Positions 16,941-26,678 are shown, numbered from the stretch's first letter. The stretch is DNA of 64,000 nt from Nitrospirillum amazonense (GCF_007828035.1 NZ_VITV01000002.1:372001-436000), one strand, 5' to 3'. A program made the numbers and translations. Notes: a model not told the origin generated them from the sequence alone.

Positions 16941-17822
16941 CTAGAATAGCTCTGATTTATAGCGGCGGCTGGCTGGGATGGTGATGCCGTTGGTCAACGT
17001 CAAGTCCATGTCGCCGGAGGGCCGGTTATCGATACGGACGATGGCGCCCCGGTTCACCACATGGGAGCGGTGGACCCGCGCAAAGTCCGGCAACGGCAAT
17101 TCCGCTTGGAAATCCGCCAGCGTGCGGCGCACCAGGTGGACGGTTCCGGCGGTCACCACCTCGATATAATTGCCGGCGGAGCGCACCAGCAGGATGTCCG
17201 CCGGCGCCAGGTAGACCCGTCGCGATCCCACCTTCAGTTCTATGCGCGCCGGTTCCGCCGCCGTTGCCGGTGGGGCCTGTCCCTCCATGGCCTGGGCGGC
17301 CGCGCTTGCCGCCGCCGCTTCCACCAGGGCCAGCGACCGCGACAGGCGGATCAGGTGGCGCACACCCACCACCACCAGCACGATCAGCAAATAGGTCAGC
17401 AGATCCTTGCGGAACTCATACGGCAGGTCGTCCCGCAGGTCGTCCACGGCGTAGCTTTGCCCCAGGGCACCATAGGCGGCCATGCGCAGCACGGTCATCG
17501 CCGCCAGGTGCAGCGTGCTGAAGGCCAGGGCCGTACCCAGGAACTGGACCGCGCAGCGCAGCGGCGCCTCCGCCCAGCCGGGCGTGTGGTTGATGGACCA
17601 GCGCACCAGGGGCAGCACCAGCAGCAGGGCCACGCCGCTGGAATATTCCCGCAGGAAGGGTTCCCAGGCGGGGATGTCCTGGTTGGTCCGCTGATATTCC
17701 GTCAACAGCGCGAAGGCGTTGATGGTGGTGGGCAGGAAGGCGAAACCCAGCCACACAAGGGCCCAGGCCTTGAGGCTGGGCGTACTCCAGAAGACTGATA
17801 AACGATCCACCGCCGGTCTCAT
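16941..17822 (-). CDS. Membrane-anchored LytTR transcriptional regulator (copy 2)
   Basis: A 293-residue paralogue of the 13447-14361 product with the same plan: four predicted membrane helices in the first ~165 residues, an Ala-rich linker, and a C-terminal LytTR domain (about 193-293) with VGSRRVYLAPADILLV, GNYIEVV, VHLVRRTLADF, FARVHRSHVVNRGAI and ASRRYKSEL. Shared membrane features include WALVWL, FLPTTIN, AWEP and EYSS. It is divergent from acyltransferase copy 2 with a 161-base spacer. A 14-base palindrome (16936-16949) overlaps its stop codon. Confidence 0.88.
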   Translation of the reverse strand: MRPAVDRLSVFWSTPSLKAWALVWLGFAFLPTTINAFALLTEYQRTNQDIPAWEPFLREYSSGVALLLVLPLVRWSINHTPGWAEAPLRCAVQFLGTALAFSTLHLAAMTVLRMAAYGALGQSYAVDDLRDDLPYEFRKDLLTYLLIVLVVVGVRHLIRLSRSLALVEAAAASAAAQAMEGQAPPATAAEPARIELKVGSRRVYLAPADILLVRSAGNYIEVVTAGTVHLVRRTLADFQAELPLPDFARVHRSHVVNRGAIVRIDNRPSGDMDLTLTNGITIPASRRYKSELF

Positions 17823-17983
17823 TTTTTCATCCGCTTGGCCCTGTCAGCCAACCATCCGTCCCCATCGGCCCCGGAAAACCCGCCGCTCGCGTCAGGGAAA
17901 TGGCCGGCTCCCCTCCTTAAGGTCAGCCTAGGGCAGTGGCGCGGGCAGTCGCCACATGTCTTACGACCAGGGGCCGAAAGAAC

Positions 17984-19225
17984 ATGATGCCTTCCCGTCC
18001 TGCGCCAGCCGTCACCCGCCGTCCCGACTTGGACTGGATCCGGGTTCTGGCGTTCTTCACCTTGATCGTGTTCCACGTGGGCATGTTCTACGGGCCTTGG
18101 GAATGGCATGTGAAAAGCCCGCACGAGGTACCGGCCATGGCGCCGGTGCTGATGGCGACCAGCCCCTGGCGTCTCAGCCTGTTGTTCCTCGTGTCGGGGG
18201 CCGCGACCCGTTTCATGGCCGACAAGATGACGGTGGCCGCCCTGACCAAGGCGCGGCTGGCCCGCCTCGTGCCGCCCTTGGTCTTCGCCGTGCTGGTCCT
18301 GGTGCCGCCGCAGACCTACTATCAGGTGATCGAGCAGGCGGTGACGCCGGTTGAGACCTATTATCCGGCCTTTTACCTGAAGTACCTCAGCGGCACGGGC
18401 CACTGGTGCCGGGTCAACGATTGCCTGACCACCCCCACCTATAACCATATGTGGTTCGTGTCCTACCTGCTGGCCTACAGCCTGGGGCTTTCGGTGCTGC
18501 TGGGGCTGGCGGGGGAGCGGCTGCGGGCGGCGGGGGTCCAGCTGGAGGCGCGGCTGGCGGGCTGGCGGCTGATGGCTCTGCCCTTCCTGGCGCTGTGCGC
18601 GCTGGACATGCTGCAGCTGCGCTTCCCCATCACCCACTGGATGCTGCACGACTGGTACAACCATACCCTGTCGTTCACCGCCTTCCTCTTCGGCTTCCTG
18701 ATCGCCAAGTCCCTCCCCCTGCGGGATGGTTTCATCCGCTGGCGCTGGTGGGGGTTGGCCCTGGCCGTGCCCGCCTATGCCGTGGTGGCCTATTACACCT
18801 GGGTCTACCCCTTCGGCGCGCCGCCCGCCCCGCTGGGCATCCGCGCCGCGATGCGCCTCGTCTATGCCGCCCAGCAGTGGGGAGCCATCGTTGCCGCGCT
18901 GGGCTTTGGCGCCCGCCACCTGAACCGTGACGGCCCCGTGCTGCGGTACCTGGTGCAGGCGGTCTTCCCCTTCTACCTGGTCCACCAGACCATCACCGTG
19001 GTGGCGGGTCATAACCTGGCGCCCCTGGGCCTGCCCCAGGGCGTGGAGGCGACTATATTGGTAGTCATCACCTTCACCGGTTGCTTCGCCACTTATGAGA
19101 TCGTCCGCCGCGTCAATTTCTTGCGGCCGTGGTTTGGTCTCAAACGCCTGCCACCGCCATCCAAGATCGCCCTGGAGACTGGTGAGGTGCAGACGCAAAG
19201 CCAGACACAACCGGCGCAGGCGTGA
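17984..19225 (+). CDS. Acyltransferase family 3 membrane protein (OpgC/MdoC-like), copy 2
   Basis: A 413-residue paralogue of the 14495-15718 product, collinear along its length. Shared stretches include LDWIRVLAFF, HVGMFYGPWEWHVKSPH, SPWRLSLLFLVSGAATRF, CLTTPTYNHMWFVSYLLAY and PFYLVHQT. The start was placed at the tandem ATG (17984/17987) with AAAG before it; an in-frame 16-codon extension to GTG 17936 has no counterpart in copy 1. About ten membrane helices. It is followed by a good terminator, so it is probably monocistronic under LytTR copy 2. Confidence 0.87.
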   Translation: MMPSRPAPAVTRRPDLDWIRVLAFFTLIVFHVGMFYGPWEWHVKSPHEVPAMAPVLMATSPWRLSLLFLVSGAATRFMADKMTVAALTKARLARLVPPLVFAVLVLVPPQTYYQVIEQAVTPVETYYPAFYLKYLSGTGHWCRVNDCLTTPTYNHMWFVSYLLAYSLGLSVLLGLAGERLRAAGVQLEARLAGWRLMALPFLALCALDMLQLRFPITHWMLHDWYNHTLSFTAFLFGFLIAKSLPLRDGFIRWRWWGLALAVPAYAVVAYYTWVYPFGAPPAPLGIRAAMRLVYAAQQWGAIVAALGFGARHLNRDGPVLRYLVQAVFPFYLVHQTITVVAGHNLAPLGLPQGVEATILVVITFTGCFATYEIVRRVNFLRPWFGLKRLPPPSKIALETGEVQTQSQTQPAQA

Positions 19226-19235
19226 TCATTGGATA

Positions 19236-19263
19236 AGCTATCCTCAAGATAGGATTGCTTTTT
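19236..19263 (+). terminator. Rho-independent terminator after acyltransferase copy 2
   Basis: The hairpin AGC(t)ATCCT ... AGGAT(t)GCT is followed by TTTTT, 10 bases past the stop codon. Confidence 0.75.
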
Positions 19264-19400
19264 CTGAAAACTTTCTTCGTCTGTCGCAAAGTTTAAACCC
19301 AAATTTAACAGAGCTGTGATTATCCGGTGACCGGGGCGGTTTGTAAGGTGGTCCCGCCCAGGCCCTTCCCCGGCCTTTGGGCACCCTTGCCCCTGCCAGG

Positions 19401-21308
19401 ATGGCCGCCCCCATGCGCCAGACGTCACCCGCCCGCCTCGCCGCCACTGCCGCCCGTTTTACCGCCTTTAAGACCGCCGTCACCGCTCCCCTGGCCGCCC
19501 TGCTGAACAGCCGGGCTGGCGCGGCCGTGGCCCCCGTCCTGGCGCGTTACGGGCGACTGCTGGGCCGCATGGTGCCGCGCGCCACCCGGCTGCGGTCCAA
19601 GTTCATGGCCGTGGGCGGCACGCTGCTGTTCCTAGTCCTGCTGCAAAGCGCGATCGGCATCGGCATCGCCCGTCAGTCCCGCGCCATCCTGGAAGGCACC
19701 ACCGCCCAGACCGACGGCGCTATGGCCGACCTGGGGCTGGCCGCCACCCTGAAGAACATGCAGGTGCAGGTGCTGCTGACCCAGACGCTGATGGGGACCC
19801 TGTCCGTGGCGGAACCGGCGGAGCTGAACAACTCCTTGCGGGCCATCGCCACCACCTACGCCGCCGGCCTGGAGGAGGTGCGCCGCGTCGCCGCGCGGGA
19901 GCGCGCGGGCGGCACTGCCGAGAACAACCCGCTGGGGGACGTGGCGACCAAGGTGCAGATGGCCAAGACCCAATTCGACGCCCTGCAGGAAACCGCCATG
20001 GCGCTGAAGCCGCTGGCGGGCAAAAGCTCGGCTCCGGCGGACCAGCTGCTGAAGCTGTCGGCCCAGGTCGACGGGCTGAACGACCATCTGGACCGCATGG
20101 CGGAGGCCATGAAGCTGGTGGCCAAGGGCGACCAGGCACAGGTGCGCACGGGCAATCAGACGGCCCTGGGCGTCATCGATGACCTGAACCACGGCATCCA
20201 GGCCAGCACTGCGCTGGGCCTGGTCTTGTGTGGCCTGGCGGCCGTGTTCCTGATGCGCGGCGTGCTCTCGCCCCTGCTGGCTGTGGCCGGCGCCACCCGG
20301 GACCTGGCCGGCGGCCGGCTGGACGTGGCCTTGCCCGCCGCCCGCAAGGATGAGATCGGCGAGATGGTGGACAGCCTGTCCGTCTTCCGTGATAACGCCC
20401 GCGCCGTGGAGCGCCTGAACGTGGAGCGCGACCAGGAGCGCGCGCGGGCCGAGGAAATGCGCCGCCGCGCCCTGGAGAACACAGCCCATACCTTCGAGAC
20501 CAAGGCCGGCCGAATCCTGGGCTCGGTCACCGAGGCCGCCCATGGCCTGGTGGAAACGGCGCGGGCCGTGTCACGCACCGCCGCCGGCGCGTCCACCGCT
20601 GCCAGCGCCGCCGAGACGGCCGCCCAATCGGCCAACGGCACCATCCAGGGGGCCGTGGACGCGGCCGAGCAGCTGCGCGCCACCACGGCCAATGTGTTGG
20701 AAAGCGTCGCCGAGGCCGCCAAGTTGGCCCGCACCACCGCCGACAGCACCAAGGGCACCAGTGAGCTGATCGAGCGGCTGACGGTGGCCTCACGCCGCAT
20801 CACCGATGTCGTGGCCCTGATCCAGACCATTGCCGGACAGACCAACTTGCTGGCGCTCAACGCCACCATCGAAGCAGCCCGTGCCGGCGAGGCCGGCCGC
20901 GGCTTCGCCGTAGTGGCCAGCGAGGTCAAGGGCTTGGCCGGCCAGACCGCCCAGGCCACCCAGGACATTCAGCAGGAGATCGCTGCCATGCAGGCCGCCA
21001 TCGCCCAGGCAGTGCAGGCCTTCCGTGAGATCGTGGCGGCGGTGATGCGCATCGACCAGGTGAACGACGGCATCGCCCGCACCATTACCGACCAGGCGCG
21101 CGCCACCCAGGCCATCGCCGTCACGATGACGGACGCGGCGCAGGGCGTCACCCGCGTCGGCGGCGATATCGGCACCGTGGCCCGCGCCGCGAACGACACG
21201 GGCTTGGCCACCAACCAGGTGTTCACCGCCAGCAGCGATCTGTCGGTGCAGGCCAAGGAGCTGCAGCGCGCCGTATCCGACTTCCTGTCGGCCATCGTCG
21301 CGGCCTGA
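19401..21308 (+). CDS. Methyl-accepting chemotaxis protein
   Basis: A 635-residue transducer from ATG 19401 (TTG 19377 and ATG 19413 are alternatives). After an unusual Ala-rich N-terminal stretch of about 60 residues comes the first membrane helix (near residues 70-87), a periplasmic four-helix-type sensor of about 180 residues, a second helix ([14 protein letters not shown]), a HAMP domain ([20 protein letters not shown]) and the signalling region with the conserved hairpin tip [30 protein letters not shown]. The [12 protein letters not shown] variant follows. No chemotaxis genes are nearby, so it is an orphan receptor; its ligand is unknown. Confidence 0.92.
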   Translation: MAAPMRQTSPARLAATAARFTAFKTAVTAPLAALLNSRAGAAVAPVLARYGRLLGRMVPRATRLRSKFMAVGGTLLFLVLLQSAIGIGIARQSRAILEGTTAQTDGAMADLGLAATLKNMQVQVLLTQTLMGTLSVAEPAELNNSLRAIATTYAAGLEEVRRVAARERAGGTAENNPLGDVATKVQMAKTQFDALQETAMALKPLAGKSSAPADQLLKLSAQVDGLNDHLDRMAEAMKLVAKGDQAQVRTGNQTALGVIDDLNHGIQASTALGLVLCGLAAVFLMRGVLSPLLAVAGATRDLAGGRLDVALPAARKDEIGEMVDSLSVFRDNARAVERLNVERDQERARAEEMRRRALENTAHTFETKAGRILGSVTEAAHGLVETARAVSRTAAGASTAASAAETAAQSANGTIQGAVDAAEQLRATTANVLESVAEAAKLARTTADSTKGTSELIERLTVASRRITDVVALIQTIAGQTNLLALNATIEAARAGEAGRGFAVVASEVKGLAGQTAQATQDIQQEIAAMQAAIAQAVQAFREIVAAVMRIDQVNDGIARTITDQARATQAIAVTMTDAAQGVTRVGGDIGTVARAANDTGLATNQVFTASSDLSVQAKELQRAVSDFLSAIVAA

Positions 21309-21917
21309 GCCACAGCCGCCGCCCGCCCTCCGCCCGCCTCTGCCCGGGGGCGGCATCACCTCATATCTTGCGAGTCGGGACGGGGCGCGGCCAAGGTCGC
21401 GCCCCGTTGGCGTTTGGGCCCCGTTGGAGTTTGGGCGCTGTTCGGCGCCCTGTCCGTCCGGCGGGGCCTATACCCTTTGCCCGCGCACGCGCGGCGATGT
21501 GCTGCACCTTTTTCGCGGGGGTGTGGTCATGGGACCCGCAGCCGGCGGGGGAAAGAACTACCTCTGCAGGACAGGGATGCCGGCGGGGCCCCTATCCCCT
21601 ACTTTGTAGTCTATCAGGAATAGGGGAATTCCCTTATTTACCGTATGTAAACTTGTTTACGATGTCTTTATAAGGACTGCCCCGGTTCGGCCCCTTCCTT
21701 TATTCGCGGCGTCGCCTTTCCCGTACGGCTGAGCGCGGATGGCGGAGGCGGGTAGCGGACCCGGGCGGCGAAATTGGCGACGATCCCGTGCTGGGGGTGC
21801 CGTGTATCGGCCCTTGATGGCGGTGGTCAGAGAGGCCAAGTCCCCAAGATGGCCACAATTCCCGTGGATATCCTGGGGAGACTGCCTCGCCCCCTCACGA
21901 GCGATAGGATTTAGGAA
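21309..21917. other. Long spacer upstream of XRE regulator
   Basis: About 600 bases without a supported gene. It contains a hairpin at 21380-21407 (ACGGGGCGCG with CGCGCCCCGT) that may end the chemoreceptor transcript, an A+T-rich patch around 21600-21670 with two palindromes, and no frame resembling a known family. A small RNA cannot be excluded. Confidence 0.5.
21624..21660. promoter_or_regulatory. Pair of palindromes, candidate operator
   Basis: GGGAATTCCC at 21624-21633 and GTAAAC-TT-GTTTAC at 21647-21660 are perfect palindromes 13 bases apart in an A+T-rich island. They lie about 260 bases before the XRE regulator, the next gene downstream, and could be an autoregulatory site or a phage-type operator. 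Confidence 0.4.
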
Positions 21918-22382
21918 ATGACGACGACGGACAAGCCGAACACCGGCCGGGGCAAGACCCGCAAGCGCACCATGCTGGCGGCCGAGGAAGAGACCGGCAC
22001 CAGCGTGGACAGTTATGTCGGCGGGCGCGTGCGCCTGCGCCGCACCCTCATCGGCATGAGCCAGGAAAAGCTGGGCGAGGCCATCGGCTTGACCTTCCAG
22101 CAGGTGCAGAAATACGAGCGCGGCGCCAATCGCATCTCCGCCTCCATGCTGCACAAGATCGCCCAGGTGCTGGACGTTCCCATCAGCTTCTTCTTCGACG
22201 GCCTGGGGCCCCAGGGGCAGATCCCGGCGCCGGCCATCGAGGCGGCGGTGGAAGGTGGCCGCCCGCCCAGCGAGCGGCGCGAGACCCTGGAACTGGTGCG
22301 GGCCTATTCCCGTATCACCGAAAGCTCGGTGCGCGACAGCATCATGGCCTTGGCCAAGTCGCTGGCCAACCATAACGGCTGA
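21918..22382 (+). CDS. XRE (Cro/CI-type) helix-turn-helix regulator
   Basis: A 154-residue DNA-binding protein. The helix-turn-helix is at about residues 35-92: GGRVRLRRTLIGMSQEKLGEA, LTFQQVQKYERGANRISAS and MLHKIAQVLDVPISFFFDG. The C-terminal ~50 residues are helical (LELVRAYSRI). This layout is frequent in Rhodospirillales and Rhizobiales regulators, including ones tied to growth and development, but targets are unknown here. ATTTAGGAA precedes the ATG. It is ended by a strong terminator at 22472. Confidence 0.88.
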   Translation: MTTTDKPNTGRGKTRKRTMLAAEEETGTSVDSYVGGRVRLRRTLIGMSQEKLGEAIGLTFQQVQKYERGANRISASMLHKIAQVLDVPISFFFDGLGPQGQIPAPAIEAAVEGGRPPSERRETLELVRAYSRITESSVRDSIMALAKSLANHNG

Positions 22383-22964
22383 TGCCAAAGGCGGCCTTCA
22401 AAGGCCGTTAAGCCTATCCGTTTTGCATTGCGGCATGGTTCGGAACCATCCACGGTGCGGATCAATTGAAGAAGCCGGACGATGACTCGACCGTCATCGT
22501 CCGGCTTTTTGTTTGGGATTGCCTTCCTGGCTGATGTCTTCGCCCGGCTTGCGCGAAGGGTTGACCAAGGCCAGGGACCATTGCCCGCCCTGCAACGCGC
22601 GCGCAGCGGACATGCAGGCAGAAAACAGGAAGACTGCGGGGGCCTGCCGTTACACGTGAGCCTTGTAAAACTTTCTTTAACCGCTGGGGCAGATAGTGAT
22701 GGTCATGGGGCACGACGATACCGAACAGGGGTCGCCACCAGCCACTTCCATGCCGTTATTCGTTTCGTCTCCGGTTTCATTAACGTTTTCGTCCGCCTCC
22801 GCCCCTGCGGTGGGGCGGATGGCGACCGGATGGCGCGACCTTGGCACGCGAAGGCTCGGGTCATGCACGCTGGTTAAATCAAGGCTGCACCAAACGAGGG
22901 CTTGGAACTGACTTTCTGGTTGCGGCACCGCAGCAAAAAGCTGGTATCGTTGCCTTGAGCCGGG
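22383..22964. other. Spacer between XRE regulator and ProQ/FinO-like gene
   Basis: About 580 bases. It holds a strong terminator at 22472-22511. The remainder has no coding signal; a more A+T-rich stretch at 22740-22800 and the block before 22964 are the likely promoter region of the next gene. Confidence 0.5.
22472..22511 (+). terminator. Rho-independent terminator
   Basis: A perfect 15-base stem (AAGCCGGACGATGAC and its complement) with a 6-base loop is followed by TTTTTGTTT. It is 90 bases downstream of the XRE gene. Confidence 0.92.
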
Positions 22965-23801
22965 ATGGATGCCATGACAACTTTATCTCTCAAGAAGCCG
23001 CTGGGCTTTGAAACTAAACTGACTCTCGACGCCGCGCAGCGCGGCACCGTCGGTGACCGCGGCGCAACAAAACGCGTCGTCGTCCTGGAACGGGCCCCTA
23101 CGCCGGTACGTAGCCGCAGCGGCGGTCACGCCGATCGTGACACCGGTCGCTTCGACCGGGGCGACCGCCAGCCGGACCAGGAGTTCGGGGAGCGCCGCCA
23201 GTCCCGCGGCGACGCGCCCTACCGTCCTGCGCATCATGATTATGAGCGGCCGGACAGCGATTTCCGCCCCAACTACCGGGCCCTGGAGAACCGTTACCAG
23301 GACAACCGCGACAGCCGCCCCCACGGCGGTGAGCAGCGCGGCCGTCCCGGCGGGCGCCCCGCCCATGGCGGCCGCGGCCGTGAGGATGACGCCAGCGACC
23401 GGCCGCACGTCCTGTGGCCGCCGCGCGTGGTGGTGAACGATTTCGACGGCGCCACCATCTCGCTGCCCCGTGTGGCCGGCACGGCGCTGGAACTGCCGGA
23501 AGACCTGGCCAACGTCCATGCCCAGCTGAGCCGCCGCTTCCCCGAGGCCTTCCCCGAGGATCCGGTGCCGCTGAGCCTGACGGTGGAAAAGGAATTGGCC
23601 CGCGCCCTGGGTGACGCCGAGTTGATCGCCGCCGCCGAGTCCTTCCTGTTCGTCTATCGCGCCCACCCGGCCTATCTGGCCGCCGTGGTGCGCAACACCC
23701 GACGCGTCACCCTGGATGGCGGCCGGGCGGAACGCATCGAGCCCGAGGAGCGCGAGCAGGCCCTGTGGACCCTGCGCGCCTTGGACACGACGTTCCAGTA
23801 A
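22965..23801 (+). CDS. ProQ/FinO-domain RNA-binding protein with IF-2-like N-terminal motif
   Basis: A 278-residue protein in three parts. Residues 4-45 (TLSLKKPLGFETKLTL, then TKRVVVLERA) resemble the short basic motif found at the N-terminus of alphaproteobacterial initiation factor IF-2. Residues 48-150 are Arg/Gly/Asp-rich and disordered. Residues ~165-278 match a ProQ/FinO fold: LSRRFPEAFPEDPVPLSLTVE, an Ala-rich middle, and HPAYLAAVVRNTRRVTLDGGRAERIEPEEREQA split over two helices. ProQ proteins bind small RNAs and mRNA 3' ends. Start at 22965 or 22974. Followed by a strong terminator, so monocistronic. Domain call is good; biological role inferred. Confidence 0.75.
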   Translation: MDAMTTLSLKKPLGFETKLTLDAAQRGTVGDRGATKRVVVLERAPTPVRSRSGGHADRDTGRFDRGDRQPDQEFGERRQSRGDAPYRPAHHDYERPDSDFRPNYRALENRYQDNRDSRPHGGEQRGRPGGRPAHGGRGREDDASDRPHVLWPPRVVVNDFDGATISLPRVAGTALELPEDLANVHAQLSRRFPEAFPEDPVPLSLTVEKELARALGDAELIAAAESFLFVYRAHPAYLAAVVRNTRRVTLDGGRAERIEPEEREQALWTLRALDTTFQ

Positions 23802-23836
23802 GCCCCTTCTTTGCCAAGGCATCCCGGCCTCATGAC

Positions 23837-23867
23837 AACGGCCTCCCCGATCCCCGGGGAGGCCGTT
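23837..23867 (+). terminator. Rho-independent terminator after ProQ/FinO-like gene
   Basis: The 13-base arms AACGGCCTCCCCG and CGGGGAGGCCGTT pair around a 5-base loop and are followed by a short T-tract. It lies 36 bases past the stop. Confidence 0.85.
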
Positions 23868-23881
23868 TCTGTTCGCGCGAC

Positions 23882-23956
23882 GGCCCAAACAGTTCGGGCC
23901 CAGACAGTTCGGGGCCAGACAGTTCGGGGCCAGACGGTTCGGGGCCGGCCGGTTGG
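23882..23956. repeat. Five tandem copies of a 15-base repeat
   Basis: Units start at 23882, 23897, 23912, 23927 and 23942, each close to GGGCCAGACAGTTCG. Copies 2-4 differ by single bases; copies 1 and 5 are more diverged. The array lies between the convergent ProQ/FinO-like and hybrid kinase genes, ending 8 bases before the kinase stop. The unit number may vary between strains. Confidence 0.9.
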
Positions 23957-23963
23957 GCACACG

Positions 23964-26678
23964 TCAGATGGGTGGCGGCTGGTCTTCGGCGTCGGAGAGG
24001 AAGCGCTCACGCAGAAGTTCCCAATCCTGCCGCCCGAACTCCACTGCCGATTGGGCGACGGCCACGGCGCGGTCCAGGTCCGCCGCCACGCAGGCCTCAT
24101 GCAGGGCCATGGCTAGATCCTGCAGGCGGATCAGGCCGCAGGTGCCGGCGGTGGCCATCAGGTCGTGCGACTCCGCGCGCAAGGCCTTCAGGTCGCGGTT
24201 GCGTGCCGCCTCCGCCAGCGTTTCCACCCGCTGCTTGCCCAGGGTGAGGAAGCCGCTCACGATGCGGATGAAGTCCGGGCGTGCCGCCATGGCGGCCAAT
24301 TCACCCAACCTGTCCTCTGCCAGGATGCCGAACAGGGGCGGCACCGAGGCCACGGGTTCCGGCGGAGTCTCCGGTTCGGCGGCCTGGCCGCAGGCCCAGT
24401 GCACCACCTTGCCGATGAAATGGCCCCGGTCGAAGGGCTTGGCGACATAATCGTCCATGCCTGCGGCCAGGTATTCCTCGCGCATGCCCGCCATGGCGTT
24501 GGCGGTGATGGCGATGATGGGCATGCGGGCGCCCATGGCGCGCATGCGCCGCGTGGCCTCGATGCCGTCCATGCGCGGCATCTGGATGTCCATCAGCACC
24601 AGGTCGAAGCGCCGGCAACGCACTGCCTCCAGCGCGTCGACCCCGTCCTGCACCAGGACCGCCTCGAACCCTTCCTTGGCCAGCATCAGGCTGGCCACCT
24701 CCTGGTTCACGGGATTGTCCTCCACCAGCAGGACACAGCGCCCCACGCCGCGGCCTTCCGCCGGCGTGGGCGGTGCGCCGCTGCCGCCCCAGACCGCGGG
24801 CGACGGGCGGCTGGCGGGCAAGGGCGCCGTGAACCCCTCCTGAAAGGGCTGTTCCGCCGGTTCCAGCGGTACCGTGAACCAAAAGGTGCTGCCGGTGCCG
24901 GGTTGGCTGGACACGCCGATGGTGCCGCCCATCAGTTCCACCAGCTGGCGGCAAATGGCCAGCCCCAGACCCGTGCCGCCGAAGCGCCGGGTGATGGAGG
25001 TGTCGGCCTGGCTGAAGCTTTCGAACAGGCGGGCCGCCTGCTCGGCATTGACGCCGATGCCGGTGTCCCTCACCTCCCCCCGCAGGCTGAGGCCGGCACG
25101 GCCGTTGGCCCGCGCCTGCGGCGTCAGCGTCAGGCTGACGTTGACCTCGCCGCGCAGGGTGAACTTGATGGCGTTGCCCACCAGGTTGACCAGGATCTGG
25201 CGTAGGCGGGTGGGATCGCCCCGCACCAGCACCAGCCGGCCGCCGGCGTCCAGATCGCCGCCCTGATCATCGCCCCCCAGCAGTTCCGTGCGGAAGGCCA
25301 GGCCCTTTTCCCGCGCCCGGGGCGCCAGGATGGTGGCGACACCGTCCAGCAGGCCACCCAGGGAGAAGTCGACGATGTCCAGGTCGACCTTGCCCGCCTC
25401 CAGCTTGGAGATGTCCAGGATGTCGTCGATGACGCCCAGCAGGGCCTCGGCGCTTTCGCGGATGGCCTGGGTGAATCCCCGCTGCTCTTCGTTCAGCGGG
25501 GTGTCCAGTAGCAGCTGCACCATGCCCATGACACCGTTCATGGGGGTGCGGATCTCATGGCTCATATTGGCCAGGAATTCCGATTTGCTCTGGCTGGCGG
25601 CTTGGGCCTGGACGCGCGCGCGATCCAGGTCGCGGGCCAGCACCGCCAGGTCATGGGCCTGGCGCTCCAGCCGCTCCTGCTTCTCCGTCAGCATGGCATT
25701 GGTGGCCTTCAGGTCCCGCGTGCGGCGGGCCACGTCGCCCTCCAGCCCTTCCAGCAGGCTGACATTGTCGAAGCCGGCCGGGATCTTGGTGGCGAACAGC
25801 TCTAGCAACCGCTGGTCCATGTTGGAAGGCGGGTCCTGCGCCTTGATCAACACCACCGTGCGCCCCACCTCGCGGCTGGAAATGTGCAGCACGCTGAGGT
25901 CGTCCACGAACAGGGACCGTTTGGTGCTGAGCGCCCGCTCGATCAGCTCGGCGCCGGGGATCGGCGCGTTCGCCTGGCCGTTCAGGTAGGCGTAGACGCC
26001 GCTGGCGGCCAGCACGCTCAGGGGCTGCCCCTCCAGCGCGTGCACGCAGACCACGCCCAGGGGACCGCAACTGAGAAAGCTGCCCACCTGGGTCAGGACA
26101 CCGGTAGCGAAGTCACGCATGGACCGGATTTGGAACAGGGTGGCGGCGCTGTCGATGATGCGCTCCAGCCCGCGCTTATTCTCCTCCAGCGCCATGATGT
26201 GGCCATAGGACCGCAGGGCGGTGATGATGGTGGTGGTGAGGCGCGCGGCGCTGAGGTCCGCCTTGGGGCGGTAATCGTCGATGTCGTAATCGACGATGAC
26301 CTGTTCCTCCGGCGCCATGCCCGGCTGCCCGGTGCGCAGGATGATGCGCGTCGCCTCGTTGCCCAGATCGCGGCGGATGCGGCGGGCCAGCACCAGGCCG
26401 GCGTCGTCGGTTTCCATCACCACGTCCAGCAGCACGACGGCGATGTCCGGCACCTCCGCCAGTATCCGGAACCCCTCCGCCCCGGAATGGGCGGACAGGA
26501 TCTCCACCTTGCGGTCGCGGAAGCGCAGACGGTTCAGGACCATGCGGGTCAGGGCGTGGACTTCGGCGTCGTCGTCGATGACAAGGATCTTCCAGGGGGG
26601 CAAGACGTCCGGCCGCCGTGGGTTGGCTCCGCCGTCATCCTCGTCCCGCCACATGGGCTCCTCGTCCATACCCTGCAT
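23964..26678 (-). CDS. Hybrid histidine kinase: REC-DUF3369-HisKA-HATPase-REC-HPt
   Basis: A 904-residue cytoplasmic phosphorelay protein. An N-terminal receiver (about 30-150, LVIDDD and acceptor Asp85) is followed by DUF3369 (about 165-315), a coiled coil (315-365), a HisKA domain with phospho-His374 in [10 protein letters not shown], an ATPase domain ([24 protein letters not shown]), a second receiver ([19 protein letters not shown]) and a C-terminal HPt domain with His in [13 protein letters not shown]. No membrane helix. The start at 26678 has GAGGGCCG before ATG; longer frames add Arg/Gly-rich sequence. No adjacent response regulator, so it may signal to a distant partner. Confidence 0.92.
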   Translation of the reverse strand: MQGMDEEPMWRDEDDGGANPRRPDVLPPWKILVIDDDAEVHALTRMVLNRLRFRDRKVEILSAHSGAEGFRILAEVPDIAVVLLDVVMETDDAGLVLARRIRRDLGNEATRIILRTGQPGMAPEEQVIVDYDIDDYRPKADLSAARLTTTIITALRSYGHIMALEENKRGLERIIDSAATLFQIRSMRDFATGVLTQVGSFLSCGPLGVVCVHALEGQPLSVLAASGVYAYLNGQANAPIPGAELIERALSTKRSLFVDDLSVLHISSREVGRTVVLIKAQDPPSNMDQRLLELFATKIPAGFDNVSLLEGLEGDVARRTRDLKATNAMLTEKQERLERQAHDLAVLARDLDRARVQAQAASQSKSEFLANMSHEIRTPMNGVMGMVQLLLDTPLNEEQRGFTQAIRESAEALLGVIDDILDISKLEAGKVDLDIVDFSLGGLLDGVATILAPRAREKGLAFRTELLGGDDQGGDLDAGGRLVLVRGDPTRLRQILVNLVGNAIKFTLRGEVNVSLTLTPQARANGRAGLSLRGEVRDTGIGVNAEQAARLFESFSQADTSITRRFGGTGLGLAICRQLVELMGGTIGVSSQPGTGSTFWFTVPLEPAEQPFQEGFTAPLPASRPSPAVWGGSGAPPTPAEGRGVGRCVLLVEDNPVNQEVASLMLAKEGFEAVLVQDGVDALEAVRCRRFDLVLMDIQMPRMDGIEATRRMRAMGARMPIIAITANAMAGMREEYLAAGMDDYVAKPFDRGHFIGKVVHWACGQAAEPETPPEPVASVPPLFGILAEDRLGELAAMAARPDFIRIVSGFLTLGKQRVETLAEAARNRDLKALRAESHDLMATAGTCGLIRLQDLAMALHEACVAADLDRAVAVAQSAVEFGRQDWELLRERFLSDAEDQPPPI

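Noticed and set aside
16936-16949. Palindrome CTATTCTAGAATAG at the LytTR copy 2 stop codon
   Set aside because: It is perfect but A+T-rich, lacks a loop and T-tract, and overlaps coding sequence, so neither a terminator nor an operator can be supported.
17819-19210. 463-codon minus-strand frame opposite acyltransferase copy 2
   Set aside because: The Gln/Gly/His-rich translation follows the complement of a clearly membrane-protein gene; no start region or domain.
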